Shown piece after piece: positions 50,350-59,563 of a DNA stretch of 64,000 nucleotides (positions within the stretch are counted from its first letter, which is position 1; the number at the start of each line of letters is the position of its first letter). The notes beneath the pieces are model-generated. The model did not search any database, was not told where the DNA came from, and worked only from the letters and a program-made list of their open reading frames with translations. Position numbers and translations under genes: made by a program. This stretch comes from Promicromonospora thailandica (lineage in GTDB: Bacteria > Actinomycetota > Actinomycetes > Actinomycetales > Cellulomonadaceae). The stretch covers positions 1 through 64,000 of the forward strand of contig NZ_JAMTCS010000017.1 of NCBI RefSeq assembly GCF_024171955.1, read 5' to 3'.

Positions 50350-50465
50350 GCCCCCACGCTAACCGCGTAGTTTCCGACCGGGCTCCTCGGGATTCACCCC
50401 GGGGAACGAGATCCGCACCGCGAGACCGGTGCGCCCCGGCGCCACCGGCACGGCACAATCGCGTC

Positions 50466-50972
50466 GTGGCCAAGAACTCGAAGTCCGCCCGCGCCAGCCA
50501 CGGGACGCCCGCCGTCGTGGCGCTGGAGAAGTCCGGGCTGCCGCACACGCTGCACCCCTACGAGCACGACCCGGCGAGCGACCTGAGCTACGGCATGGAG
50601 GCCGCCCAGGCGATCGGCGCCGACCCGGCCCAGGTGTTCAAGACGCTGCTGGCCGACGTCGACGGGAAGCTCGTGGTGGGCATCGTGCCCGTGGACCGCA
50701 AGCTGGACCTCAAGGCCCTGGCCCGCGCGGCGGGCGGCAAGAAGGCGGCGATGGCCGAGCCCGCGGCCGCCGAGCGCGCGACGGGGTACGTGGTGGGCGG
50801 CATCTCGCCGCTGGGTCAGAAGACGCGGCACACGACGGTGCTCGACGAGTCGGCCCAGGCGTACGACGTCGTGTACGTCTCGGGCGGACGGCGCGGGCTC
50901 GACGTCGGCCTCGCGCCGGCCGACCTGCTCGCCCTGACGGGCGGGACGACGGCGCCGATCGCCCGCGACTGA
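50466..50972 (+). CDS. ybaK: Cys-tRNA(Pro) deacylase, YbaK/EbsC family
   Basis: 168 residues from GTG 50466. The YbaK fold marks are LPHTLHPYEHDP, AAQAIGADPAQVFKTLLAD (the Lys near residue 60 is catalytic in the family), and VVGGISPLGQK-like substrate loop. It removes Cys wrongly attached to tRNA-Pro. The symbol is used for the family; alternative names are ebsC. Start is GTG with a modest ribosome site. Confidence 0.88.
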   Translation: MAKNSKSARASHGTPAVVALEKSGLPHTLHPYEHDPASDLSYGMEAAQAIGADPAQVFKTLLADVDGKLVVGIVPVDRKLDLKALARAAGGKKAAMAEPAAAERATGYVVGGISPLGQKTRHTTVLDESAQAYDVVYVSGGRRGLDVGLAPADLLALTGGTTAPIARD

Positions 50973-51002
50973 TCCGCGGGCCGGCGCCGTCGAGGCCCGG
51001 GG

Positions 51003-51416
51003 TCAGGCCGCGGCGACCTGCTTGCGGTAGGTGGGCAGCAGCGCGTCGCTGGAGACGATCTGCTTGCCGAGCGGCATGAGCGAGACCGGGATGAGCTTGA
51101 GGTTGGCCCACGCCATCGGGATGCCGATGATCGAGATGACCAGCGGAATCGCGGTGATCACGTGCCCGAGCGCCAGCCACCAGCCGGCCACGATCACCCA
51201 GATCACGTTGCCGATCAGGGCGAGCGCGCCGGAGCGCGGGCTCTCGACCACCTCGCGCCCGAACGGCCACAGGGCGTACCCCGCGATGCGGAAGGACGCG
51301 ATGCCGAACGGGATGGTGACGATGAGCAGGCAGCAGATGATCCCCGCGAGCATGTAGCCGACCCACAGCCCGAAGCCCGCGAAGATGACCCAGATGATGT
51401 TCAGCAGCGTCTTCAT
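51003..51416 (-). CDS. YccF-family membrane protein
   Basis: 137 residues from ATG 51416. Two homologous halves, each with TM and conserved turn: LNIIWVIFAGFGLWVGYMLAGIICCLLIVTIPFGIASFRIAGYALWPFG and IGNVIWVIVAGWWLALGHVITAIPLVISIIGIPMAWANLKLIPVSLMPLG. Length and pattern match YccF domain proteins, with unknown function. Transcribed against the YggS gene. Confidence 0.88.
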   Translation of the reverse strand: MKTLLNIIWVIFAGFGLWVGYMLAGIICCLLIVTIPFGIASFRIAGYALWPFGREVVESPRSGALALIGNVIWVIVAGWWLALGHVITAIPLVISIIGIPMAWANLKLIPVSLMPLGKQIVSSDALLPTYRKQVAAA

Positions 51417-51555
51417 GGACCCATCCTTTCGCAGTCCGGGGGGCTCTCGGTACCGGGAACCCCCTGACCCGACCCTGAACCCCCGGGCGCGCGCCCGCCA
51501 CCCGTGGCGCCGGGCCGGTCGCGGCGCTGCGGGCGGCCCGAAATAGACTCGCCCC

Positions 51556-52329
51556 GTGCCCGACCAGCCGCAGCCCTCGCTCCCCTCAGGATCCTCCGTC
51601 GCCGAGCGCCTCGCCGCCGTGCGGGCCCGCATCGCCGCGGCCGCCGACGCCGCCGGGCGGGACCCGGGCGAGGTGCGCCTGCTCGTCGCGACGAAGACGC
51701 AACCCGCCGAGGCCGTGCTCGAGGCGCTGGCGGCGGGTGTCGACCTGATCGGCGAGAACCGCGTGCAGGAGCTGGTGGCGAAGGCCCCGGCGGTGGCCGA
51801 CCGGGTCGCGGACGGCTCGCTGGAGGTGCACATGATCGGTCACCTGCAGCGCAACAAGATCAACCAGGTGCTGGCCACGGCCACGGGCCTGGAGACGCTC
51901 GACTCGCTCGACCTCGCGCGCGCCATCTCCGACCGGTGCGTGCGCGACGACCGCACCGGCGACCGCGCGCTGGACGTGATGGTGCAGGTCAACGTCACGG
52001 GCGAGGCGAGCAAGTCCGGCGTCGTCCCGGCGGACGCCGGCGCGCTGGCCACCGCCGTCGCCGCCCTGCCGGGCCTGCGGCTCACCGGGTTCATGACCAT
52101 CGGCGCGCGCCTGGACGACACGTCCGAGCAGACCGTGCGCGCCGGCTTCGCCCGCCTGCGTGCCGTCCGGGACGAGGTCGTCGCGTCCGGTGCGCCGGGC
52201 ACGGCGGGCGCGACGGCCCTGTCCATGGGCATGACCGGCGACCTGCACCTGGCCGTCGCGGAGGGCGCCACGGTGGTCCGCGTCGGCACGGCGGTCTTCG
52301 GCCCGCGCCCCACCCAGCCCGCGAGGTAG
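51556..52329 (+). CDS. yggS: YggS-family PLP homeostasis protein
   Basis: 257 residues from GTG 51556. The PLP lysine is in LLVATKTQPAEAV near residue 38, IGENRVQEL follows and the C-terminus has LSMGMTGDLHLAVAEGATVVRVGTAVFG. It is the alanine-racemase fold without racemase activity; members handle free PLP and influence amino acid pools. Isolated position between the YccF and murQ genes. Confidence 0.92.
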   Translation: MPDQPQPSLPSGSSVAERLAAVRARIAAAADAAGRDPGEVRLLVATKTQPAEAVLEALAAGVDLIGENRVQELVAKAPAVADRVADGSLEVHMIGHLQRNKINQVLATATGLETLDSLDLARAISDRCVRDDRTGDRALDVMVQVNVTGEASKSGVVPADAGALATAVAALPGLRLTGFMTIGARLDDTSEQTVRAGFARLRAVRDEVVASGAPGTAGATALSMGMTGDLHLAVAEGATVVRVGTAVFGPRPTQPAR

Positions 52330-52346
52330 CCAGCGGGGGCGCGGCG

Positions 52347-53303
52347 CTACCTCGGCGAGGCCGGGGGCACGCCCAGGCGGGACAAGGCGTCCCGGACCGA
52401 CGTGCCCGGGGTGGCCGCCAGGGCCGCGAACGCCGTGGACCGGTCCACGCCCGCCACCAGCATGACCAGGGCGGCCCGCAGGTCGCCGTCGGTCGCGGCC
52501 AGGGCGTTCTCGCAGACGTCGGGCTCCAGGTCGGTCGCCTGCGTGAGCAGCCGCACCAGGCGGCGGCGCAGCTTGGCGTTGGTGGCGAGCACCTCGACCA
52601 TGAGGTTCGAGTAGGTCTTGCCCAGGCGCACCATCACCGCGGTCGAGAAGGTGTTCAGCACCATCTTCTGGGCCGTGCCCGCCTTCATCCGGGTGGAGCC
52701 CGTGATGGCCTCGGGTCCGGTGTTCACCAGGATCGGCACGTCGGCCTTGGGCGCGAGCAGCGCGAACGGGTTGGAGGCCAGCAGCACGGTCCGGGCGCCG
52801 CGGGAGCGGCCCATGTCGAGGGCTCCCCCGACGTAGGGCGTGTTGCCGCTGGCGGCGATGCCGAAGACCATGTCGGCCGGCCCCACGTCGGACACCAGCG
52901 CGGCGCCGGCGTCGGCGTCGTCCTCCGCGCCCTCGACCGCCTTCTTGAAGGCGCCCAGCCCGCCGGCCAGGTGCGGAACGAACATCTCCTCGCCCACGCC
53001 GTAGGTGGGCAGCAGCTCGGCGGCGTCGAGCAGGCCCATGCGGCCCGACGTGCCCGACCCGACGTAGTGCACGCGCCCGCCGGCGCGGATGCCCTCCACG
53101 GCCAGGTCGACCGCCTCGACGATGCGCGGGTGCGCCGCGCGGACCGCCGCGATGACCGCGGCGTCCTCGTCGGTGATCATGCGCACCATGTCCGCCGTGG
53201 AGACCACGTCGATGTCACGGGTACGCGGGTTGCGCTCCTCGGTGGGTGAGACCGGGCGTGGCGCCGACTGTGCGTGCCGTTCGAATCCCGCCTCCGCGAT
53301 CAT
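52347..53303 (-). CDS. murQ: N-acetylmuramic acid 6-phosphate etherase
   Basis: 318 residues from ATG 53303. The SIS fold and active site are clear: VHYVGSGTSGRMGLLDAAEL near residue 76 (SGT loop binding the sugar phosphate), KKAVEGAEDDAD (catalytic Glu), FGIAASGNTPYV, and MKAGTAQKMVLN. It removes lactate from MurNAc-6-P to give GlcNAc-6-P, for reuse of cell wall. It is the last gene of the importer-NagZ-MurQ operon, 52 bp after the GH3 gene. Substrate phosphate presumably comes from the BadF kinase encoded nearby. Confidence 0.95.
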   Translation of the reverse strand: MIAEAGFERHAQSAPRPVSPTEERNPRTRDIDVVSTADMVRMITDEDAAVIAAVRAAHPRIVEAVDLAVEGIRAGGRVHYVGSGTSGRMGLLDAAELLPTYGVGEEMFVPHLAGGLGAFKKAVEGAEDDADAGAALVSDVGPADMVFGIAASGNTPYVGGALDMGRSRGARTVLLASNPFALLAPKADVPILVNTGPEAITGSTRMKAGTAQKMVLNTFSTAVMVRLGKTYSNLMVEVLATNAKLRRRLVRLLTQATDLEPDVCENALAATDGDLRAALVMLVAGVDRSTAFAALAATPGTSVRDALSRLGVPPASPR

Positions 53304-53355
53304 CGGCGTGCCCCTTTCCTTCGCTGGTCCTGTGCTCTGCACTGCTGTCCGTCGT

Positions 53356-55053
53356 TCATCGCCCCGGTGGCCGGTCGCCCCGCAGGCGCGCGACGGCCGC
53401 GGACGCGTTCGCCCGCCCCGTCCCGCACGCCACCACGACCGCGGGGCCACCGTCACGCAGCGCCCCGAACCAGTCGCCGACCGGCCCCGGGAGGCCCGTG
53501 TGCACCACGACAAGGTCCGGCCGCACGGCCCAGAGCTGTTCCAGCCGGGCCCGTTCGGCCGAACCCGGGACGGGCTCACGGGTGATCACGACGAGCGGTT
53601 CGCGACGCGGTGCACTCTTGGACAACCGTCCAGGAAATTCTGCACCACGTTCGGGACTGCTCTTGTCGAGATCCGCCGATACACCGTACCGGGTGAATCG
53701 GGCAATAAGCACGGCAAGTCCGGTTTCATCGAGGCCGAGCTCGGCCGGGACCGGCCCGGAGGCGTCCTGACCAGGCACGTCGTCCGGGTACACCCGAGCG
53801 CCGGGCCAGGCGGCCGCGAGCGCCGTCTGGACGTGCCGGGCGGTGCGGCCGGCGGCGTGGTCCAGCCGGGTGCGCAGGTCGGCGACGTCGGGTACGGCGT
53901 CGGGCGGTAGCGGCACGAGGGGCGCAGCGCCACGCACGTGCACGACGGCGTCCGCGATCCGTCCGCCGAGGTCGGCGAGCTCCGCGAGCGCCTCCTGGGC
54001 GGCGTCGGGGCCGGTGCGCGCGCCGGCGGCGGCGCGGCGGTCGCGGATGTCGGCCACGAGGGTGCGGGTGCGGGCGGCGGACTCCTCGAGCCGGTCGACG
54101 CTCACGCGCCCGGCGGCCACGGCCGCCGCGAGGGCGTCGTACGCCTCGGTGTAGAGGGCGGGGTCGAGGCCGAGGCAGAGCAGGTCGGCCCCGGCCTCGA
54201 CGGCGCGGACGGCGGCCTCGCCGACGGTGCCGGTGAGTCGGCGCAGGGCGCCCATGTCGAGGGCGTCGGTGATGATCGGGCCGTCGTGGCCGAGCTCGCG
54301 CAGCAGGCGGGTGGCGGCGGGCTCGACGGAGGCGGGCGCGGGTCCGATCGCGGGGTAGAGCACGTGGGCGGTCATGACGGCGTCGAGCCGGGACTGGTCG
54401 CGTGGGCCCTCCTCGGGGCGCAGGGCCTGCGCGAAGGGGGCGAGGTCGCGGGTGCGGACCACGTCGAGCGGTGCGTCCACGACCGGCAGCCCGACGTGGG
54501 AGTCCACGGTGGTGGCCCCGTGTCCCGGGAAGTGCTTGCCGCAGACGCCGACCCCGGCGCTGCGCACGCCCCGGGCGAACGCGATGCCGTGCCGGGCGAC
54601 GACGTCGGGCGTGGTGCCGAAGGCGCGGACGCCGACCACGGGGTTGTCGGGTTCGGAGACGACGTCGAGCACGGGGCTGAGCACGAGGTCGATGCCCGTG
54701 GCGGCGAGCAGGCGGCCCAGGGCCCGGCCGGCGTCGAGGGAGACGGCGGGCCCGCCGGGGTGCGCGCCGAGCGCGGCGGCGCCGGGCAGGGACGACCCGT
54801 CGGCCGCCTCGAGGCGCGATACGTCGCCGCCCTCCTCGTCGACCGCGACCAGGAGGTCCGGTGAGACGGCGTGCAGCGCGGCGGAGAGGAGAGCGGCGGT
54901 CTCGACGTCGGGCGTGTTGCGCGCGAAGCAGACGACGCCGGCCAGGCCGGCGCGGGCGGCGTCGGCCAGCCAGGCCGGGACGTCGGTGCCGGAGGCCTCG
55001 AAGCCCGGCAGGAGCACGCCGTTGACCGCGCGGACGGTGCGTTCGTCGCTCAC
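53356..55053 (-). CDS. GH3 beta-N-acetylglucosaminidase (NagZ-like)
   Basis: 565 residues without signal peptide, so likely cytoplasmic. The GH3 NagZ pattern is complete: VDEEGGDVSRLEA, GKHFPGHGATTVDSHVGLP (the His of the NagZ catalytic dyad), and the nucleophile in ITDALDMGALRRL. The C-terminal 200 residues extend beyond the usual NagZ (about 350 residues) and resemble the extra domain of longer GH3 proteins. It would cut GlcNAc from GlcNAc-MurNAc or GlcNAc-anhydroMurNAc. Lies between the ABC permease and murQ, which makes substrate identity as recycled peptidoglycan disaccharide likely. Confidence 0.88.
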   Translation of the reverse strand: MSDERTVRAVNGVLLPGFEASGTDVPAWLADAARAGLAGVVCFARNTPDVETAALLSAALHAVSPDLLVAVDEEGGDVSRLEAADGSSLPGAAALGAHPGGPAVSLDAGRALGRLLAATGIDLVLSPVLDVVSEPDNPVVGVRAFGTTPDVVARHGIAFARGVRSAGVGVCGKHFPGHGATTVDSHVGLPVVDAPLDVVRTRDLAPFAQALRPEEGPRDQSRLDAVMTAHVLYPAIGPAPASVEPAATRLLRELGHDGPIITDALDMGALRRLTGTVGEAAVRAVEAGADLLCLGLDPALYTEAYDALAAAVAAGRVSVDRLEESAARTRTLVADIRDRRAAAGARTGPDAAQEALAELADLGGRIADAVVHVRGAAPLVPLPPDAVPDVADLRTRLDHAAGRTARHVQTALAAAWPGARVYPDDVPGQDASGPVPAELGLDETGLAVLIARFTRYGVSADLDKSSPERGAEFPGRLSKSAPRREPLVVITREPVPGSAERARLEQLWAVRPDLVVVHTGLPGPVGDWFGALRDGGPAVVVACGTGRANASAAVARLRGDRPPGR

Positions 55054-55060
55054 GTGCGGC

Positions 55061-55891
55061 TCACGCCTTCACCGCGCCGGACGTCAGGCCCGAGGCGAGG
55101 CGGCGCTGCACCAGGATGAAGAAGATCATCACGGGCACGGTGATGATCGTCGAGGCGGCCATGATGGCGCCCCAGTCGTTGGCGTGGACGCCGAAGAACG
55201 AGCGCAGGCCGATGGCCACGGTGTAGTTCTCGGTGGTTCCGCCGAGCATCGTCATGGCGAAGATGAACTCGTTCCATGCCGTGATGAAGCTGAAGATGCT
55301 GGTGGCGACCAGGCCGGGTGCGACGAGCGGCAGCAGCACCGAGCGGAACATGCGGCCCCAGGTGGCCCCGTCGAGGTAGGCGGCCTCCTCGAGCTCGACC
55401 GGCACCGCGGCGACGAACCCGCGCAGCATCCAGATCCCGAACGGCAGGGCGAGCGCCACGTACACGACGACGAGGCCGAGCAGCGTGCCGAGGAGCTGCA
55501 GGTCGCGCACCTGCACGAACAGCGGGATGACCAGCGCCTCCAGCGGCACCATCTGCACCACGAGCACGAGCATGAGGATCTGGGTGCGCATGCGGAACCG
55601 GAACCGCGCCACCGCGACGGAGGCCAGCAGCGCGAGCAGCGCGGAGACCAGCACGGTGGCGAGCGCCACGACCAGGGAGTTGCGCAGGTAGCCGCCGAAC
55701 CCGCCCTCGCTCAGCACGAACGTGTAGTGCTCGAGCGTGGGCTCGGCGGGCCAGAAGCTGCTGGTGTGCCCGGCCTGGGCGTCCAGGGAGCTGTTCAGCA
55801 TCCAGTAGACGGGGAACAGCGTGAACACGAGCAGGAGGGCGACCAGCACGCCCTTGCCGGCCTGCCGCGCCGGGGAGCGTCGTGCGCTCAT
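55061..55891 (-). CDS. Carbohydrate ABC transporter permease (second)
   Basis: 276 residues from ATG 55891. MalG-type permease: six membrane helices and the EAA loop EEAAYLDGATWGRMFRSVLLPLVAPG near residue 185. Stop lies 8 bp before the GH3 gene. Its start overlaps the first permease stop by four bases. No ATPase gene is in the cluster; such importers share an MsiK-type ATPase encoded elsewhere. Confidence 0.92.
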   Translation of the reverse strand: MSARRSPARQAGKGVLVALLLVFTLFPVYWMLNSSLDAQAGHTSSFWPAEPTLEHYTFVLSEGGFGGYLRNSLVVALATVLVSALLALLASVAVARFRFRMRTQILMLVLVVQMVPLEALVIPLFVQVRDLQLLGTLLGLVVVYVALALPFGIWMLRGFVAAVPVELEEAAYLDGATWGRMFRSVLLPLVAPGLVATSIFSFITAWNEFIFAMTMLGGTTENYTVAIGLRSFFGVHANDWGAIMAASTIITVPVMIFFILVQRRLASGLTSGAVKA

Positions 55892-56877
55892 CGTTCCTCC
55901 TCCGCGAGCACGGTGCGGACGTAGACGGCGGTGATCGCGAGCAGCAGCAGCGTGAGGAGCACGGCGATCGCGGAGCCGAACCCGTACCGGTTCTGCCCGA
56001 ACGACTCGACGTACGACCACACCCCGAGGTTCAGCACCGATCGATTCGATCCCGCGCCGCCGGGCATGAGGTACACCTGCGCGAACACCTTGAAGTCCCA
56101 GATGGTCGACAGGATGATCACGACGGCGAAGACCTGGCGCAGCTGCGGCACGACGATCGAGAAGAACCGCCGGAACGCGCCGGCGCCGTCCATCTCGGCC
56201 GCCTCCAGCATCTCCTTGGGCACGCCGAGCAGGCCGGCGAGCACCGTGACCGCCACGAACGGGAAGCCGTGGTGGATCACGTTGAGCAGCACGATGGCGT
56301 AGAACGTCCAGCGGCCGGTGAACCAGTTGGTCGGGTCGTCCAGCAGGCCCAGGTTCATCAGGGTGTCGTTGAAGACGCCGCGGTCGGCGTCGAAGATCCA
56401 CACCCACACGTAGGTGCCGGTGACGGCGGGCATGGCCCAGGCCGCCATGATGGCGCTGGAGGTGACCGTGCGCCAGAACGGGCCGAGGGAGGCGAGCAGC
56501 ACCGCGACGGCCGTGCCGAACACGACCGTGCCCGCCACCGACAGCACCGCGAACCCGACGGTGTTGGGCAGCACCACGGTCCACAGCTCGGGCGCCGTGA
56601 GGATCTCGGTGTAGTTGCGCAGGCCGATCCAGTTCGGCTCGCCGGTGGTGATCTCGCGCAGGCCGTAGTCCTGCAGCGAGAAGAGGAACACCCGCACGAG
56701 CGGCCACAGCAGCAGCACCGCGAGGACGAGCAGAGCGGGGGCCAGCAGCAGCCAGGGCCGCGCGGCGGCGGCCCTGGCCCTGCCCGACCAGCCGCCCGAC
56801 CAGCCGCCGGCCGCCCGGCCGGCCCCCGCGGGGGCCTGACCGGACGACCGCGGCGTGGGTGGTGCCTGCGCGGTCAT
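55888..56877 (-). CDS. Carbohydrate ABC transporter permease (first)
   Basis: 329 residues from ATG 56877. MalF-type permease: six helices after an N-terminal cytoplasmic part, with the EAA motif EAAEMDGAGAFRRFFSIVVPQLRQV near residue 240. It pairs with the second permease and the binding protein; all three genes overlap by four bases. Function: import of an amino sugar or muropeptide-like disaccharide, inferred from neighbours. Confidence 0.92.
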   Translation of the reverse strand: MTAQAPPTPRSSGQAPAGAGRAAGGWSGGWSGRARAAAARPWLLLAPALLVLAVLLLWPLVRVFLFSLQDYGLREITTGEPNWIGLRNYTEILTAPELWTVVLPNTVGFAVLSVAGTVVFGTAVAVLLASLGPFWRTVTSSAIMAAWAMPAVTGTYVWVWIFDADRGVFNDTLMNLGLLDDPTNWFTGRWTFYAIVLLNVIHHGFPFVAVTVLAGLLGVPKEMLEAAEMDGAGAFRRFFSIVVPQLRQVFAVVIILSTIWDFKVFAQVYLMPGGAGSNRSVLNLGVWSYVESFGQNRYGFGSAIAVLLTLLLLAITAVYVRTVLAEEER

Positions 56878-58169
56878 CCAGCGCCGTTCAGCACGCTCGT
56901 CATCTCCTCTGCCGCCGCGGCCGACGCCGTGGCGACGTCCTGCTCCCCGGAGAGGATCGACTGCATCATGGTGCTCGTCGTGAGCTTGGCCTGCACCGCG
57001 CCGTAGGTGGGCGCCGCGGGCACGGAGGCGCCGCCGTCCACGAACTGCTCGGCGAACGGCGCCACCAGCGGGTCGGTGCTGGCGAGCGTCTCGTCCAGGA
57101 GCGACACCTGGCCCGGGAAGTACCCGGACTGCTCGGCCCACTTCTGGGCGAACTCACCGGTCGTCATCATCTCGATGAACGTCCAGGCCAGGTCCTTGTC
57201 CTCCGCGGTCTCGAACATGCTCAGGTGGGAGCCGCCCAGCACCGACGGCGCGATGCCGCCGTCCTGGCCCGGGATCGGCACCGCGGCGAACTTGCCCTCC
57301 ATGTCGGCGTTGGCCTCGACGATCGCGCCCGGGGTCCACGACCCCATGACGGCCATGCCGACGTCGCCCGCGGCGAACGCGTCGAGCACGTCGGTCTCGC
57401 GCCACGTCGTCGCACCCTCGGACGAGTAGCCGCCCTCGGTGGCCAGGCCCGTCCAGAACCCGATGCCCTCCTGGGCCTCCGGGCTGTCGAGGTGCGAGGT
57501 CCAGGTGTCGCCCTCGAGCGTGGCGACCTCGCCGCCCGCACCCCACACCCACGGGTACACGGTGAACTCGGCGTCGCCCGGCACGGCCACGGCGATCTTG
57601 TCCGGGAACTCCTCCTTGAGCGCCGCCGCGGCCTCCTCGAGCTCGTCCCACGTGGTGGGCGGCTCGACGCCGGCCTGCTCGAACATCTCCGTGTTGTAGA
57701 CCAGCGAGCGCACGCCGGCGTACCAGGGCATGCCGTAGAGCTGCTCGTCGTAGGTGCCCGCCTCGACCAGGCCCTCGACGAGGTCGTCGGTGACCCCGGC
57801 GCCGGACACGTGCTCGTCGAGCGGGGCCAGCGCGCCGGCGTCCGCGAACTCCGGGGTCCACGTGGTGCCCGTCTCGGCCACGTCCGGCGTCGTCCCGCCC
57901 GCGATCGAGGTCACGAACCGGTCGTGGGCGTCGCCCCACTCGACGAACTCGACGTCCAGGGTCGCGCCCGTCTCCTCCTCGAACGCGGCGGCGACCTCGT
58001 CGAAGAAGTCGTCGGCGTCGGGGTTGGTGCCCTGCATGATCCAGACGCTGAGGGCGCCGTCGCCCTCGCCGGAGTCGCCGCCGCTACCGCCGCCGCACGC
58101 TGCCGTCGTGGCGGCCAGGAGCACAGCTCCCGTGGCCGCGGCCACGGACCGCCGCATCGCTCGATTCAT
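56874..58169 (-). CDS. Sugar ABC transporter substrate-binding lipoprotein
   Basis: 431 residues from ATG 58169. Lipoprotein signal LLAATTAACGGGS, lipobox Cys near residue 25. SBP_bac_1 fold with GTTPDVAETGTTWTPEF, YGMPWYAGVRSLVYNTEMFEQAG and GDVGMAVMGSWTP. Together with the two permeases it captures a sugar, probably a peptidoglycan disaccharide or MurNAc-type ligand given the downstream nagZ-like and murQ genes. First gene of the operon; palindrome ATTTCT-G-AGAAAT lies 46 bp upstream. Confidence 0.9.
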   Translation of the reverse strand: MNRAMRRSVAAATGAVLLAATTAACGGGSGGDSGEGDGALSVWIMQGTNPDADDFFDEVAAAFEEETGATLDVEFVEWGDAHDRFVTSIAGGTTPDVAETGTTWTPEFADAGALAPLDEHVSGAGVTDDLVEGLVEAGTYDEQLYGMPWYAGVRSLVYNTEMFEQAGVEPPTTWDELEEAAAALKEEFPDKIAVAVPGDAEFTVYPWVWGAGGEVATLEGDTWTSHLDSPEAQEGIGFWTGLATEGGYSSEGATTWRETDVLDAFAAGDVGMAVMGSWTPGAIVEANADMEGKFAAVPIPGQDGGIAPSVLGGSHLSMFETAEDKDLAWTFIEMMTTGEFAQKWAEQSGYFPGQVSLLDETLASTDPLVAPFAEQFVDGGASVPAAPTYGAVQAKLTTSTMMQSILSGEQDVATASAAAAEEMTSVLNGAG

Positions 58170-58214
58170 CGTTCGGCTTCCTTTCGCTCGGTGCCGCGAG
58201 AGTAGCCAGGTGAT

Positions 58215-58227
58215 ATTTCTGAGAAAT
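58215..58227. promoter_or_regulatory. Palindrome ATTTCTGAGAAAT, operator candidate of recycling operon
   Basis: A perfect 13-bp palindrome in an AT-richer stretch, 46 bp before the binding-protein start. It is a good candidate site for the SIS/RpiR-like regulator encoded at 60799, which probably senses a MurNAc or GlcNAc phosphate. No second copy was found upstream of the kinase or the regulator gene. Confidence 0.5.
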
Positions 58228-58338
58228 GAACTTCCCAATACGCGGCATTGCGTGGAGATTACTGACGCAAAGATGCATCTGCTAGGGGTGTTACCAAACC
58301 GTGATTGCCCATCATGACACGGCGCGCCAGGGCCGGCC

Positions 58339-59385
58339 CTAGGGCACGCGCGCGGTCCATTCCGGGGTGCCGAACTTGCTCTCGACGAGCCCCGCGGCCA
58401 GGTCCCACTCGCGCTGCGTGATCTCGCCGGGCACGGTGCGGTACCGGGCGCGGAACGACGCGTCGAGCGCGTCGATCACCTCGGCCCGGCTCAGCCCGGT
58501 CTGCGAGCGCAGGGGGTCCACGCGCTTGTTGGCGCTGCGCGTGCCCTTGTCGCTGAGCTTCTCGCGGCCGATGCGCAGCACGTCGGTCATCTTGTCGGCG
58601 TCCATGTCGTAGGCCATGGTCGCGTGGTGCAGCACGGCGCCCCCGGCGAGCCGCTTCTGAGCGGCGCCGGCGATCTTGCCGGCGGGCGAGGCGATGTCGT
58701 TGAGCGGCACGTAGGTGGCGTCGATCCCGAGCCCGTGCAGCGCCCCGACCACCCAGTCGTCGAGGAACGCGTAGGAGCGTTCGAAGCTGAGCCCGTCCAC
58801 CAGGGAGCCGGGCACGTACAGCGAGTAGGAGATGGTGTTGCCGGGCTCCATGAACATGGCGCCACCCCCGGAGATCCGCCGGATCACGCGGGCCCCGTGC
58901 CGCGCGGCCCCCTCGGTGTCGACCTCGTTGCGCAGCGACTGGAACGATCCGATGATCACCGCGGACTCGTCCCACTCCCAGAACCGCAGGGTGGGTCCGC
59001 GGCGGCCCGCGCCGAGCTCCTCGGTGAGCACCTGGTCGAGCGCCACGTTGAGCAGGGGCGAGACCGCGGGGGTGCGGATCACCTGGAACTCGTGGTCCTC
59101 CCAGGCGGTCGCGTGGCCCAGCGCGCGCCGGGTGGCCACGGCCACGGCGTCGGCGTCGAACCCCACGGCGGTGGCCCCGTCCAGGGCTCCGCGCACCGCC
59201 TCGGTGAGCTGCGCCTTGGAGGCGTCGGCGGGCAGGCCGTCCAGCGCCTCCCCCATGGCCTCGAGCGCCTCGTCGGGCTCGAGGAAGAAGTCCCCGCTCA
59301 CCCTGGTGCCGGCCAGCCGCCCCGCGGCCAGACCGGTCTCGACACGAACCAGCTTCCCGGATGGAACCTTGTACTCTCCTCGCAC
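58339..59385 (-). CDS. Lipoate-protein ligase family protein
   Basis: 348 residues from GTG 59385; longer in-frame starts are Arg/Cys-rich and lack a ribosome site. The catalytic domain has RRISGGGAMFMEPGNTISYSL (substrate loop) and PAGKIAGAAQKRLAGGAVLHHATMAYDMD (the Lys of the lipoate motif). An N-terminal segment of about 90 residues resembles the C-terminal accessory domain of LplA, permuted. It attaches lipoyl or octanoyl groups to E2 or GcvH domains. Close proximity to lpdA in function but 40 kb apart. It is divergent from the kinase gene. Confidence 0.85.
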   Translation of the reverse strand: MRGEYKVPSGKLVRVETGLAAGRLAGTRVSGDFFLEPDEALEAMGEALDGLPADASKAQLTEAVRGALDGATAVGFDADAVAVATRRALGHATAWEDHEFQVIRTPAVSPLLNVALDQVLTEELGAGRRGPTLRFWEWDESAVIIGSFQSLRNEVDTEGAARHGARVIRRISGGGAMFMEPGNTISYSLYVPGSLVDGLSFERSYAFLDDWVVGALHGLGIDATYVPLNDIASPAGKIAGAAQKRLAGGAVLHHATMAYDMDADKMTDVLRIGREKLSDKGTRSANKRVDPLRSQTGLSRAEVIDALDASFRARYRTVPGEITQREWDLAAGLVESKFGTPEWTARVP

Positions 59386-59563
59386 GTGTTCACAGTAGGC
59401 GACGGTGCCTGCGGTGTCCGACGCCGGATCCCGCCTGAGGTACGGCAGGTGAGGTCCCGGCGTCGGGCACATCCGACTTTTGGCACAATGGCGCCGCAGA
59501 ACAGACCATAATTTCCTCCTCTCTTTAGACAACCTTGCCCTGGTTTCGTGTCAGAATGACCGG